Position numbers and translations under genes: made by a program. The notes below the pieces were generated by a model that saw only the letters and a program-made list of their open reading frames with translations, searched no databases and had not been told where the DNA came from. A DNA stretch of 64,000 bases from Flammeovirga agarivorans (lineage in GTDB: Bacteria; Bacteroidota; Bacteroidia; Cytophagales; Flammeovirgaceae), in NCBI RefSeq assembly GCF_012641475.1, contig NZ_JABAIL010000001.1, forward strand, positions 744,001 through 808,000, given 5' to 3'. Positions 16,404 to 25,041 of this stretch are shown here, piece after piece; position 1 is the first letter of the stretch; every line of letters starts with the position of its first letter.

Positions 16404-16910
16404 ATGCGTATTTATTTGGTAGGTATGCCAGGAAGTGGGAAATCTACATTAGCAAAAGAATTATCAGAACTCATATCTCTACCATTTTATGATATGGATT
16501 CTGAAATTGAAATAAGAGAAGAAGCTCCAATACCAACAATTTTTGAATTGAATGGTGAGGACTACTTTAGAAAAGTAGAACAAAAGGTCGTTCAGGAATT
16601 TAAACCGGATAATTCGATTATAGCAACGGGAGGAGGAGCACCTTGTTTTTTCAATAATATGGAAGTGCTAAATCGATTAGGAACTACTGTGTTTGTAGAT
16701 ATAGCACCATTAGAGCTGACAGAGAGAGTTTGGGAACAACATGGTTCTAGACCATTACTCGCTCAAGAATCTAAAGAAGAGATATTTCAAGCAATACAGG
16801 CTAAAAGAGAACAACGACTACCGTTCTATAATAAAGCTCAGATAATTATTAATGGTGGAGTTAAAACACCAAAAGAATTAGCAGAAGAGATCAAAGACGC
16901 TTTGTATTAA
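16404..16910 (+). CDS. aroK: shikimate kinase
   Basis: 168 residues, normal length. P-loop GMPGSGKST at 7-15, shikimate-binding DMDSEIE near 31, the FR motif in EDYFRKVE, the GGG of ATGGGAPC near 77, and LID-region arginines (HGSRPLL). It phosphorylates shikimate in the chorismate pathway. It is the last gene of the 13548-16910 plus-strand run and is closed by a strong terminator. Confidence 0.95.
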   Translation: MRIYLVGMPGSGKSTLAKELSELISLPFYDMDSEIEIREEAPIPTIFELNGEDYFRKVEQKVVQEFKPDNSIIATGGGAPCFFNNMEVLNRLGTTVFVDIAPLELTERVWEQHGSRPLLAQESKEEIFQAIQAKREQRLPFYNKAQIIINGGVKTPKELAEEIKDALY

Positions 16911-16911
16911 G

Positions 16912-16955
16912 AAAAAAGGCCTTCGTAGAATTTTAAATCTACGAAGGCCTTTTAT
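16912..16955. terminator. bidirectional terminator between aroK and the DUF3108 gene
   Basis: Perfect 16-bp stem (16914-16929 with 16938-16953) with an 8-nt loop and A/T runs on both sides, shared by the convergent genes. Confidence 0.93.
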
Positions 16956-17822
16956 TTATTTTACCTTTTTGAGCTTTTCTTTTAGTCCTTTATATCGGAC
17001 AAGATCAACATTAACGGCTCCTACAATAAGTTCGGCCTGAATTTTTAATGGGATACGATTTACATCGTTAGATACCCAAAATTTAATAGGGTGAGTTCCA
17101 GAAAAAAGGTCATTCTCCGGCATAATTGGTGACATTACAAAGGAATCAATTCTTCCGAATTTTGTATAACACTTTTCCCTACCTAAATAAACTATGTCGA
17201 AATCATAAGCCTTATTTTCCCAGAAAGCATTCATTTTGATGGTGTCTCCTTCACTCATTTTCTCATAATCAAGAGTTCTCAAGTAATAATATCCTGAAAT
17301 AATATCATGAGTATTAGGCTTCATCTCAAAATGTTCATTTTTGATGTCTTCAGGTTTATCCTTCTTATACCAATGAGATTCAACTTTTCCGTTTTCTTGA
17401 TCGAAATCTAATTTTTCAACTAGTGTATATCCACCTTCAACAATATCTCTGTTAAACTGAGCAGGAAATCTAGTATCTGTGTTAAAGTAACTTTGCCATA
17501 GGTCTCTTATTTTCATTGTCATACCGAAAATACCGATACTTCTACCTGTAACATCCACTTTATAACATTCCTGGTCGTTTACATTTTTTGTGTGTTTGTC
17601 TAGTTTTACAACAGCTTCACCTGCTTCAAACATAGCATAACCTGCAATATATGTTAGCATTTCTCCTTTTTGAAATTCGATGTTTTCTAAAACAGGAGGG
17701 TTTTCTAATTTTTTATTTTGAGTAGTATCAGAAGGGTTTTCAAATGAATTGAACCCAAAAAGGCCCATTCCAATAAAAATTGAAGCACAAGTTAATTTTA
17801 TATTTTTTTTATTGAGTCTCAT
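16956..17822 (-). CDS. DUF3108 secreted protein
   Basis: 288 residues with a hydrophobic N-terminal signal (about 8-25). The mature part follows the DUF3108 pattern: FQKGEMLTYIAGYAMFEAGEAVV near residue 50, a long beta-barrel-like body, and a C-terminal FWVSNDVNRIPLKIQAELIVGAV segment. Family members are periplasmic, lipocalin-like proteins of unknown function. It is a single gene converging on aroK. Confidence 0.85.
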   Translation of the reverse strand: MRLNKKNIKLTCASIFIGMGLFGFNSFENPSDTTQNKKLENPPVLENIEFQKGEMLTYIAGYAMFEAGEAVVKLDKHTKNVNDQECYKVDVTGRSIGIFGMTMKIRDLWQSYFNTDTRFPAQFNRDIVEGGYTLVEKLDFDQENGKVESHWYKKDKPEDIKNEHFEMKPNTHDIISGYYYLRTLDYEKMSEGDTIKMNAFWENKAYDFDIVYLGREKCYTKFGRIDSFVMSPIMPENDLFSGTHPIKFWVSNDVNRIPLKIQAELIVGAVNVDLVRYKGLKEKLKKVK

Positions 17823-17937
17823 GGATTACTATGAATTACTTAATAATTAATTTCAATATTAGCCATTATTTTGGAATAAGGTGAAACCTATTGAAAAAAT
17901 TAGATTTCAGTACTAGGACCAATTTCAATGAAGCTAT

Positions 17938-17945
17938 TAGATTTG
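17938..17945 (+). promoter_or_regulatory. candidate -7 element for tatD
   Basis: TAGATTTG matches TAnnTTTG and would give a 5' leader of about 24 nt. No clear -33 box at the expected distance. Confidence 0.35.
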
Positions 17946-17974
17946 CGTGATTAACATTTAAAAAATTGATAAAA

Positions 17975-18754
17975 ATGATAGACACTCACGCTCATATATA
18001 TTCAGACAAATTTAAAGAAGATATCGACAATGTTTTAGCTTCAGCATTTGATAATGGACTGAAACATATATTAATGCCAAATATCGACCATACCTCTATA
18101 GACGGAATGTTGGCTTTGGAGGATAAATATTCTTCACAATGTTTGTCAATGATGGGTTTGCATCCTTGTCATGTTGATAAAAATTTTGAAAAAGAATTAT
18201 ATATCGTTGAAGATTGGTTGAATAAGAGAAAGTTTGTTGCTGTTGGAGAAATGGGTCTAGATCTGTATTGGGATAAGACTTTTAAAGAACAACAAATTGA
18301 AGCTTTTAAGATTCAGGCAGAATTGGCAAAGAAACACCAACTACCTTTAGTTATTCATGCTAGAGACGCAATGACAGAAACGATAGAGTTATTAGAAGAA
18401 TTAGCCTGTGATGAACTTTTTGGAGTCTTGCATTGCTTCACTGGTACTCTTGAGGAAGCGAACAGAATTATTGATGTAAACTTCAAACTTGGAATTGGTG
18501 GTGTTGTCACTTTTAAAAATGGAGGTCTGGATAAAGTAGTGCCACATGTGGATTTGAAACATATGGTATTAGAGACAGACAGCCCTTACTTAGCACCTAA
18601 ACCATTTAGAGGGAAAAGAAACCAACCTTTGTATACTACTTATGTATGTGATAGGGTTGCTGACTTATTAGGCATAAGCGGAGCAGAAGTAGAAGAAGCT
18701 ACTGACCGCAATGCATATGATTTATTTGACATAGAAAACTACCTTTCAAAATAA
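17975..18754 (+). CDS. TatD family metal-dependent hydrolase
   Basis: 259 residues from the ATG at 17975; an in-frame TTG three codons earlier is less likely. Metal-site motifs in order: DTHAHI (start), VGEMGLDLYWD (Glu near 92), VIHARDA, GVLHCFTGT, and ETDSPYLAPKPFRGKRNQP. TatD proteins are 3'-5' DNA/RNA exonucleases or deacylases. It is followed 7 nt later by an asparaginase gene, so they are probably co-transcribed. Confidence 0.93.
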   Translation: MIDTHAHIYSDKFKEDIDNVLASAFDNGLKHILMPNIDHTSIDGMLALEDKYSSQCLSMMGLHPCHVDKNFEKELYIVEDWLNKRKFVAVGEMGLDLYWDKTFKEQQIEAFKIQAELAKKHQLPLVIHARDAMTETIELLEELACDELFGVLHCFTGTLEEANRIIDVNFKLGIGGVVTFKNGGLDKVVPHVDLKHMVLETDSPYLAPKPFRGKRNQPLYTTYVCDRVADLLGISGAEVEEATDRNAYDLFDIENYLSK

Positions 18755-18761
18755 TCCAGAA

Positions 18762-19847
18762 ATGTCAACAAGAACTTACTTTAAAACTGTAAATATCAAT
18801 TCTACAGGTCCTAACACTTCCGATACATCGATTCTTTTGATTTATACAGGAGGAACAATTGGTATGGATAGACACCCAGAAACAGGGAGTCTAATACCAT
18901 TTGATTTCGAAAAAATTATTGATGCTGTTCCTGAGTTAAGAGCATTTGATTTTGAATTAACGGTCATTTCATTAGACCCATTAATTGACTCGTCAGATGT
19001 TACGTCACAGCATTGGGTACAGTTAGGAACTATTATAGAAGAGTTTTATGAAGACTTTGATGGCTTTGTAATACTTCATGGAACAGACACTATGGCCTAT
19101 ACTGCTTCGGCATTAAGTTTTATGTTAGATGGAGTACATAAGCCTATCATACTTACAGGTTCTCAGTTACCGATTGGAGAGAAGAGGACAGATGCTAGAG
19201 AAAACTTAATGTCAGCTTTAGAAATAGCATCCGAGCGTCATGAATCGGGTGAGATGTTGGTTCAGGAGGTATGTATTTGTTTTAACAGTAAGTTATTAAG
19301 AGGTAACCGTTCTAAAAAGTCACAGAATTTTAATTTTACGGCATTCCGTTCTTATAATTATCCATCCTTAGCGGAAGCAGGAATTTTTATAGAATACAAA
19401 CGAGACATGTTTTGGAAAGATCCGATCAATGGTCCGGTCAGATCCATGAAAGAGATCAATGCCAATGTAATGTTATTGAAGATATTCCCTGGTATGCATA
19501 AAGAGATGATAGCTCATATGCTAAAACAACCTCAATTACAGGGTGTCATTCTAGAATCATATGGATCAGGAAACATTCCATCGTCTGGTTGGTTTATAGA
19601 GTTGATTGAAGAAATCGTAAAGAAAGGGGTTATTGTTGTCAACATTTCTCAGTGTACTGGTGGAACTGTAATGCAAGGACACTACGCCACAAGTGCCAAG
19701 CTGAATAAGATCGGTGTTTTGAGTGGGAAGGATATGACCACTGAAGCAGCCTTAACAAAGTTAATGTGTCTGTTAACAAAGTATAAAGATTCAGAAAGGG
19801 TTAAAGAGTTGATAGGCATACCTTTAAAAGGAGAATTGACACTATAA
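18762..19847 (+). CDS. ansA: type I (cytoplasmic) L-asparaginase
   Basis: 361 residues, no signal peptide. The two asparaginase signatures are present: ILLIYTGGTIGMD near residue 25 (first catalytic Thr) and FVILHGTDTMAYTASALSF near 102 (second Thr-Asp pair), plus the GSQLPIGEKRTDARENL segment that orders the active site. It hydrolyses asparagine to aspartate and ammonia. The C-terminal part matches the type I enzymes. It lies 7 nt behind the TatD gene. Confidence 0.92.
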   Translation: MSTRTYFKTVNINSTGPNTSDTSILLIYTGGTIGMDRHPETGSLIPFDFEKIIDAVPELRAFDFELTVISLDPLIDSSDVTSQHWVQLGTIIEEFYEDFDGFVILHGTDTMAYTASALSFMLDGVHKPIILTGSQLPIGEKRTDARENLMSALEIASERHESGEMLVQEVCICFNSKLLRGNRSKKSQNFNFTAFRSYNYPSLAEAGIFIEYKRDMFWKDPINGPVRSMKEINANVMLLKIFPGMHKEMIAHMLKQPQLQGVILESYGSGNIPSSGWFIELIEEIVKKGVIVVNISQCTGGTVMQGHYATSAKLNKIGVLSGKDMTTEAALTKLMCLLTKYKDSERVKELIGIPLKGELTL

Positions 19848-19914
19848 ATTAACTAACTATAACATTTATTAGGTTTATTAGTGTCTTTTCAGCGTTTATA
19901 ATTGAATAGGTCAC

Positions 19915-19945
19915 TTGTATATCAATTTAATTATATTTTTCTTTG
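19915..19945 (+). promoter_or_regulatory. candidate exbB promoter
   Basis: TTG at 19915-19917, a 20-nt spacer, then TTTCTTTG at 19938-19945 (one mismatch to TAnnTTTG). It predicts a 5' leader of about 155 nt. Confidence 0.4.
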
Positions 19946-19978
19946 CGAGTCAGTAGTCGTTAAAAACTATCAAAAAAG

Positions 19979-20007
19979 ATACTAATTCAAGTTTTAGTAT
20001 TAACTTG
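19979..20007 (+). promoter_or_regulatory. two mutually exclusive hairpins in the exbB leader
   Basis: ATACTAA (19979-19985) can pair with TTAGTAT (19994-20000), or CAAGTT (19988-19993) with AACTTG (20002-20007). The two overlap, so only one can form. The rest of 19848-20106 shows no gene. Confidence 0.3.
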
Positions 20008-20106
20008 CTCAACGATTACGGATGATAGTCAAACAAATTTATTATTACAGTATCGGTGAGTGGTTTGTTTTTATTTGACAAACTGCGATCTGAACGTTAG
20101 AGAGTT

Positions 20107-20919
20107 ATGAAAAGAGTATTCGCGTTATTGATGTTTTTCTGTGCATTGACTTTAGGTATCGCACAGTCTTATGCGCAAGATGAAACAACTGAAGAAGCTA
20201 CTACAGAACAAGTAGCTGAAGAGACAACATCTGCAGCAGTTACTGAAATTTCAGGTGACGAAGTAGCACAAGTTGAAGAATTATCTTTCACTCAAGCAGT
20301 GAAACAAAAATTCATCGAAGGTGGTTGGGAATTCATGGGAGCTGTATTGCTTACATTAATCCTTGGTTTAGCAATCGCTATCGAGCGTGTGATTACATTA
20401 TCACTTTCAACTACAAACACTAAAAAATTATTAGTTAAAGTTGAAGAGGCTTTATCTAATGGTGGTGTTGAAACAGCTTTAGATGTAACTAAAGCTACTC
20501 GTGGTCCAGTTGCTTCAATCTTCACGCAAGGTTTAATGAGAGCTTCTGAAGGTATCGAAATGGTTGAGAAATCAGTTGTTGCTTACGGTTCAGTAGAAAT
20601 GGGTAAATTAGAAAGAGGTTTACCTTGGATCTCATTATTTATCGCTATGGCACCAATGTTAGGTTTCATGGGTACGGTAATCGGTATGATCGGTGCATTC
20701 GACGCAATCGAAGCAGCTGGTGATATTTCTCCTTCGCTTGTAGCAGGTGGTATTAAAGTAGCCCTACTTACTACAGTAGCTGGTCTAATCGTAGGTGTAA
20801 TTCTTCAAGTATTCTACAACTACTGTGTATCAACTATCGACGGTATCGTATTAGAAATGGAAGATGCTTCAGTTTCTTTAATCGATATCTTAGTGAAACA
20901 CAAATTGTCTGCTAACTAG
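20107..20919 (+). CDS. exbB: MotA/TolQ/ExbB proton channel protein with signal peptide
   Basis: 270 residues. A cleavable signal (ends SYAQ about residue 24) is followed by an acidic Thr/Glu-rich stretch and three membrane helices (about 75-97, 177-200, 217-240). The channel signature PWISLFIAMAPMLGFMGTVIGMIGAFD lies near 178-204. The N-terminal signal and acidic linker are typical of Bacteroidota ExbB. With the two ExbD genes it should harness proton motive force for TonB-dependent uptake. It is the first gene of a four-gene operon. Confidence 0.92.
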   Translation: MKRVFALLMFFCALTLGIAQSYAQDETTEEATTEQVAEETTSAAVTEISGDEVAQVEELSFTQAVKQKFIEGGWEFMGAVLLTLILGLAIAIERVITLSLSTTNTKKLLVKVEEALSNGGVETALDVTKATRGPVASIFTQGLMRASEGIEMVEKSVVAYGSVEMGKLERGLPWISLFIAMAPMLGFMGTVIGMIGAFDAIEAAGDISPSLVAGGIKVALLTTVAGLIVGVILQVFYNYCVSTIDGIVLEMEDASVSLIDILVKHKLSAN

Positions 20920-20979
20920 TAGACCCCTATTTACAAAAAGTAAATAGTAGATTGTAGAACTTAGAAATTTATTACGATT

Positions 20980-21327
20980 ATGAACGGTGAAGCTATATTT
21001 ACAGAATATTTGCTACCATTCACAGGTATATTGATCATTATTGCACTAGTTGCTACGGTAGTTGGTTTCTTAATGTCAATTGCTACTGATCCAAAATCAG
21101 CAATCACTGTATTAGGTACAGTTGCTGGGTTAGCAATTTTATTCTTTATTGGTTATTCAATGGCTGATAGTTCTGTTACAGCAAGAGAATTAAACGAGTT
21201 CGGAGTGAACGAAGATCTATCACAAAAAATTGGTGGTATCTTAAACATGACGTACTACTTATTCGGAATCTCAATCGTTGCGATTGTGATTGACGCTGTA
21301 CAAAGAATCATTAAATCTATTGGATAG
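20980..21327 (+). CDS. small three-helix membrane protein of the exb operon
   Basis: 115 residues with three hydrophobic helices (about 10-32, 42-62, 92-112) and short polar loops (SSVTARELNEFGVNEDLSQK). I know of no function. Its position between exbB and exbD, with only 2 nt before the ExbD start, argues that it belongs to the energy-transduction complex or is needed for its assembly. Confidence 0.85.
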   Translation: MNGEAIFTEYLLPFTGILIIIALVATVVGFLMSIATDPKSAITVLGTVAGLAILFFIGYSMADSSVTARELNEFGVNEDLSQKIGGILNMTYYLFGISIVAIVIDAVQRIIKSIG

Positions 21328-21329
21328 TT

Positions 21330-21878
21330 ATGTTAAAGAAGAAGAAAAAAGAAACACCAGAAATTAATGGTGGAGCAATGGCGGATATCGCCTTCCTTTT
21401 GCTTATCTTCTTCTTGGTGGCAACAACAATTGCATCTGATAAAGGTGTGACAGTAATGTTACCTCCAAAGGCGGAGGATGTAGACGTAAAGGTAAAAACT
21501 CGTAACGTATTCAACATTCTTGTGAACTCACAAGATATGATGCTTGCACAGGAAGAACAAGTTGATCTTCCTAGGTTAAGAGAAATGGTTAAAGAGTTTG
21601 TTCTTAACAATGGTAAGAACAAAGATATGTCTGAATCACCGCAAAAGGCTATTATTTCATTAAAGACTGACCGTGGTACAACTTATGAGATGTACATCGG
21701 TGTAATTGATGAATTAAAGTATGCTTACGCAGAAATGCGTGCTTTATACTTAAAAATGCCTTTAGAAGATTATCAAGCATTAGATAAAGATAATCCTGCT
21801 CATAAAGAAAAGCTTCAAGATGCTAAAAAGGCAATCCCTTACAAAGTATCTGATGCGGAGCCTTCTGAGATAAAATAA
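21330..21878 (+). CDS. exbD: ExbD/TolR family protein (copy 1)
   Basis: 182 residues: lysine-rich start, one membrane helix (about 20-40) carrying the essential Asp19 in GAMADIAFLLLIFFLVATT, then a periplasmic domain (ILVNSQD, LKTDRGTTYEMYIGVIDELK). The C-terminal 40 residues form a charged extension. It pairs with the ExbB channel. Start 2 nt after the previous stop. Confidence 0.93.
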   Translation: MLKKKKKETPEINGGAMADIAFLLLIFFLVATTIASDKGVTVMLPPKAEDVDVKVKTRNVFNILVNSQDMMLAQEEQVDLPRLREMVKEFVLNNGKNKDMSESPQKAIISLKTDRGTTYEMYIGVIDELKYAYAEMRALYLKMPLEDYQALDKDNPAHKEKLQDAKKAIPYKVSDAEPSEIK

Positions 21879-21890
21879 TTTGTAATCATC

Positions 21891-21916
21891 AAACGTCACC
21901 AATTTAGGTGGCGTTT
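21891..21916 (+). terminator. intercistronic hairpin between the two exbD genes
   Basis: 10-bp stem with one G-U pair: AAACGTCACC (21891-21900) and GGTGGCGTTT (21907-21916), loop AATTTA. There is no U-tract, so it is more likely an mRNA stability or processing element than a terminator. Confidence 0.5.
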
Positions 21917-21933
21917 GTACAAATACTTTGCAA

Positions 21934-22395
21934 ATGGCAACGTTTAAGAAAAAAACAAAAACGAAGCAGGATATTCCTACTTCGGCCTTGCCAGATATCA
22001 TCTTCATGCTATTGTTCTTCTTTATGATTTCGACGACTTTCCGTGAGTCTGAGTTATTAGTAAAGAACTCTTTGCCACAAGCATCTGAGTTAACAAAGCT
22101 TGAAAAGAAATCGCTAGTATCTTATATCTATATCGGTGAGCCTCAAGATTCGAAAAAATTCGGTTCTGAAGCACGTATTCAAGTTAACGATGTATTGATC
22201 GACGCTGATCAAATCGTTCAACATGTAATCACTGAGAAAGATAAGCTAGGTGAGGACGGTGATAAAATCACTATGTCACTTAAAATTGACAGAGAAGCAA
22301 AAATGGGTGTAATTTCAGACGTACGTCAGAAACTTAGAGATGCTAACGCTCTTAAAGTGAACTACGCTGCGAACAAGAGATTACGTTTCGAATAA
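21934..22395 (+). CDS. exbD: ExbD/TolR family protein (copy 2)
   Basis: 153 residues from the ATG at 21934. One membrane helix (about 19-40) with the functional Asp21 in SALPDIIFMLLFFFMISTT, then a periplasmic domain (IYIGEPQDSKKFG, LKIDREAKMGVISDVRQKLRD). Two non-identical ExbD proteins after one ExbB are common in Bacteroidota and may form a heteromeric plug. A strong terminator closes the operon. Confidence 0.93.
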   Translation: MATFKKKTKTKQDIPTSALPDIIFMLLFFFMISTTFRESELLVKNSLPQASELTKLEKKSLVSYIYIGEPQDSKKFGSEARIQVNDVLIDADQIVQHVITEKDKLGEDGDKITMSLKIDREAKMGVISDVRQKLRDANALKVNYAANKRLRFE

Positions 22396-22413
22396 GCAGA
22401 TTCTGTTAAACAT

Positions 22414-22450
22414 AAAAAGGTCAAGTCTAAATATAGGCTTGACCTTTTTT
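22414..22450 (+). terminator. terminator of the exb operon
   Basis: 12-bp stem AAAAAGGTCAAG (22414-22425) with CTTGACCTTTTT (22438-22449), then T-rich sequence. Confidence 0.9.
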
Positions 22451-22465
22451 ATTTTATATTCAAGT

Positions 22466-22978
22466 ATGAAAGGTGTAATAATATTAGGCAGTGCCAATAG
22501 TAAAGGAAATACATATACCTTATTGAAGACCATCAATAAGGACCTTGATTTTGATGTCGTTGATTTAAATGATTATAATATCCAGCCGTTTGATTACGAG
22601 TTTAAGAATCGAGAGGACGATTTTTATAACTTGATTTCAAAAATGATAGAGTATGACATTATAGTACTGGCAACTCCTGTGTATTGGTATACTATGAGTG
22701 GTATTTTAAAGATGTTTTTAGATCGTTTTTCTGACTGTTTAATGATCTATAAAGAAATAGGACGTCAATTGAGGGGGAAATCGCTTTCAGTAATTAGTAC
22801 AGGAAGTGACAACGTATTGAAAGAAGGATTTTATATGCCTTTTGAAGAAACTGCTAAATATTTAGGTATGAGTTGGAAGGATGGAATTTACTTCTCATCT
22901 GACAAACTAAGTCAACTGGATAGCCATCATTCTAGAATACATTCGTACTGTAAAGCAATAAAAAAGGGTAACCAATAA
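22466..22978 (+). CDS. NAD(P)H-dependent FMN oxidoreductase, flavodoxin fold
   Basis: 170 residues from the ATG at 22466; nine upstream codons overlap the exb terminator and are unlikely to be translated. The FMN-binding loop GSANSKGNTYTLL opens the protein, and ATPVYWYTMSGILKMFLDRFSD (about 75-96) is the usual second flavin and dimer segment of the NADPH-dependent FMN reductase family. It is probably a quinone, azo or general flavin reductase. It converges on the pullulanase gene. Confidence 0.85.
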   Translation: MKGVIILGSANSKGNTYTLLKTINKDLDFDVVDLNDYNIQPFDYEFKNREDDFYNLISKMIEYDIIVLATPVYWYTMSGILKMFLDRFSDCLMIYKEIGRQLRGKSLSVISTGSDNVLKEGFYMPFEETAKYLGMSWKDGIYFSSDKLSQLDSHHSRIHSYCKAIKKGNQ

Positions 22979-22989
22979 ATGATTACCCT
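22961..22989 (-). terminator. pullulanase terminator embedded in the convergent gene's 3' end
   Basis: AGGGTAA (22965-22971) and TTACCCT (22983-22989) form a 7-bp stem. Read on the minus strand it is followed by TTTTTT, so it works for the pullulanase gene. It overlaps the last codons of the oxidoreductase gene. Confidence 0.65.
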
Positions 22990-23010
22990 CTAATATTATT
23001 TCTTGATTTT

Positions 23011-25041
23011 TTACTCTTTGACCATTACTAATGGTGCTACTCCGTTAACAACTAAGTTTGATGTAGTCTTTATTCCTTTAGGGTTAGCATTATTGCCATC
23101 AGCTAAAATCTTCCATTTTCCTTTTGTAAAGAACTTCGAGACATTTTTACTGCTTTTATTTGCATTATAAACGACTGCGATTTCCTTTGCTGAGTCACCA
23201 TTCGCATTACCAGAGATAGTATATGCAACTAATAAAGGATCTTTTGTATCAATAAATTTCAAATGTTTTTGAATCATTTCTGTAGAAGGCATTCTGAAAG
23301 CAGGGTGAGCTTTTCTGATTTCAATAAGTCCTTGATAGTACTCAAAAACATCTTTATGTTGAAATTTCCAGTTGTAATCTAATTTGTTAAGAGCATCAGG
23401 TTTATTGTAAGAATTGTGTTCTCCTCCTTTTGTTCTCATCATTTCGGCTCCAGAATGAATAAACGGAATACCTTGTGATGTTAAAATAACAGTAGAAGTT
23501 AAACGATGCATTCTTTCTAGATCTTTCTCTGTAGCTTTTGGTTGAGATACTTTAAGCTTATCATATAAAGTATGATTATCATGACAAGAAACATATGTAA
23601 CAGTTTGGGTTGGTTGTGGAGCCCATGCAGACTTGGAGTAATTTACTTTTGAGTAGTCTACTTGAGGATGTTGTGTAGAGGCTACAACACCGAACTTTAT
23701 TGCCTCAACTAACTCTTTATTTCCTTGTACAAAACCAATTTCATCATCATAAAAGACACTACCTTTTAATGCGTCTCTGATATCATCTGAAAATGCAGCA
23801 ACGCCATTCATTTTTGGAGTATTTGCTTTTAATGCTCTTTTGTCTTCTGGAAGTGGTGAATCTCCAGCATTCCAACCTTCGCCATAAATGATTATAGATG
23901 GATCAACCTCGTCATGTAACCTTTTAGCTAACTCTGTCATCGTTTCTGTGTCATGGATTCCCATTAAATCAAAACGGAACCCATCAAGGTGATATTCTTC
24001 GGCCCAATACAATACTGATTCAATCATGTATTTTCTCATCATTGCTCTTTCTGATGCAGTTTCATTACCACATGCAGAGGCATTTGAATATCCTCCTTCA
24101 GCATTTTGTCTATAGTAATATCCTGGAACTTCTAAAGAGAAGTTAGATTCATCACCTTGTGATGTGTGATTGTACACGACATCAAGTACTACTCTTATTC
24201 CTTTTTTATGGAAAGCTTGAACCATTTCCTTGAACTCCTTAATTCTAACAGCTCCATCATGTGGATTAGTAGAGTAAGAGCCTTCTGGAACATTATAGTT
24301 TTGAGGATCATACCCCCAGTTGTATTGTGGTTGATCCAATTTTGTTTCATCAACGGTTTTATAATCAAATGAAGGAAGTAAGTGAACATGAGTAACACCT
24401 AACTCTTCAATATGATCAATACCTGTTTTTAAGCCTTTATCACTAACGGTACCTGTTTCAGTAAGACCTTTGAACTTTCCTTTATTAGTAACACCTGAGT
24501 TTTCTGCAATTGTAATATCTCTTACATGGATTTCATATAGGATGGCATCCGTTAAGTTTTTTAATGGAGGTCTTTTGTCTTTGTCCCACCCTGTAGGGTT
24601 AGTTGAGGCTAAATCAACAATTTGTCCTCTCATACCATTTGCACCAGTTGCTACAGCGTAAATGCCAGGTGTTTCATCAAATTCTTTACCACCGATTCTA
24701 ACTTGATAGGTATAATATTTACCTAATAGATTTTCGTTGATTGAAATACTCCAGGTTCCTTTTTCAGTCGCTTCCATGTCAACTGTTTTGAAAGGAGTTC
24801 CACCTAAGTCTTGATCATACAGTTTAAGCGTAACGGTAGAAGCGGTAGGTGACCACATCTTAAATGAAGTTTTCCCTTTTGTGTAGTCTACTCCAAGTTG
24901 ACCATCAAATGCTGGATAATTGTTGTAAGATGAGGTATCAAAATCGTTGTGTCCATCCATATTTTTTTGTTGACATGCATTAAAAGCAAGTGTTCCTAAA
25001 GCAATGGTAAGGAACCAAAATCTAAAGTTCTTCATTTTCAT
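23011..25041 (-). CDS. pulA: type I pullulanase, lipoprotein
   Basis: 676 residues with a lipoprotein signal (lipobox FNAC, Cys23). A CBM48-like beta-sandwich (about 45-140) precedes the GH13 barrel. The pullulanase signature YNWGYDP is at 240-246. Catalytic residues are visible: nucleophile Asp358 in GFRFDLMG, acid/base Glu388 in IIYGEGW, and Asp488 in VSCHDNH. It cleaves alpha-1,6 branches of pullulan or glycogen-type glucans at the cell surface or periplasm. It is probably monocistronic, and no SusC/D pair is adjacent. Confidence 0.95.
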   Translation of the reverse strand: MKMKNFRFWFLTIALGTLAFNACQQKNMDGHNDFDTSSYNNYPAFDGQLGVDYTKGKTSFKMWSPTASTVTLKLYDQDLGGTPFKTVDMEATEKGTWSISINENLLGKYYTYQVRIGGKEFDETPGIYAVATGANGMRGQIVDLASTNPTGWDKDKRPPLKNLTDAILYEIHVRDITIAENSGVTNKGKFKGLTETGTVSDKGLKTGIDHIEELGVTHVHLLPSFDYKTVDETKLDQPQYNWGYDPQNYNVPEGSYSTNPHDGAVRIKEFKEMVQAFHKKGIRVVLDVVYNHTSQGDESNFSLEVPGYYYRQNAEGGYSNASACGNETASERAMMRKYMIESVLYWAEEYHLDGFRFDLMGIHDTETMTELAKRLHDEVDPSIIIYGEGWNAGDSPLPEDKRALKANTPKMNGVAAFSDDIRDALKGSVFYDDEIGFVQGNKELVEAIKFGVVASTQHPQVDYSKVNYSKSAWAPQPTQTVTYVSCHDNHTLYDKLKVSQPKATEKDLERMHRLTSTVILTSQGIPFIHSGAEMMRTKGGEHNSYNKPDALNKLDYNWKFQHKDVFEYYQGLIEIRKAHPAFRMPSTEMIQKHLKFIDTKDPLLVAYTISGNANGDSAKEIAVVYNANKSSKNVSKFFTKGKWKILADGNNANPKGIKTTSNLVVNGVAPLVMVKE

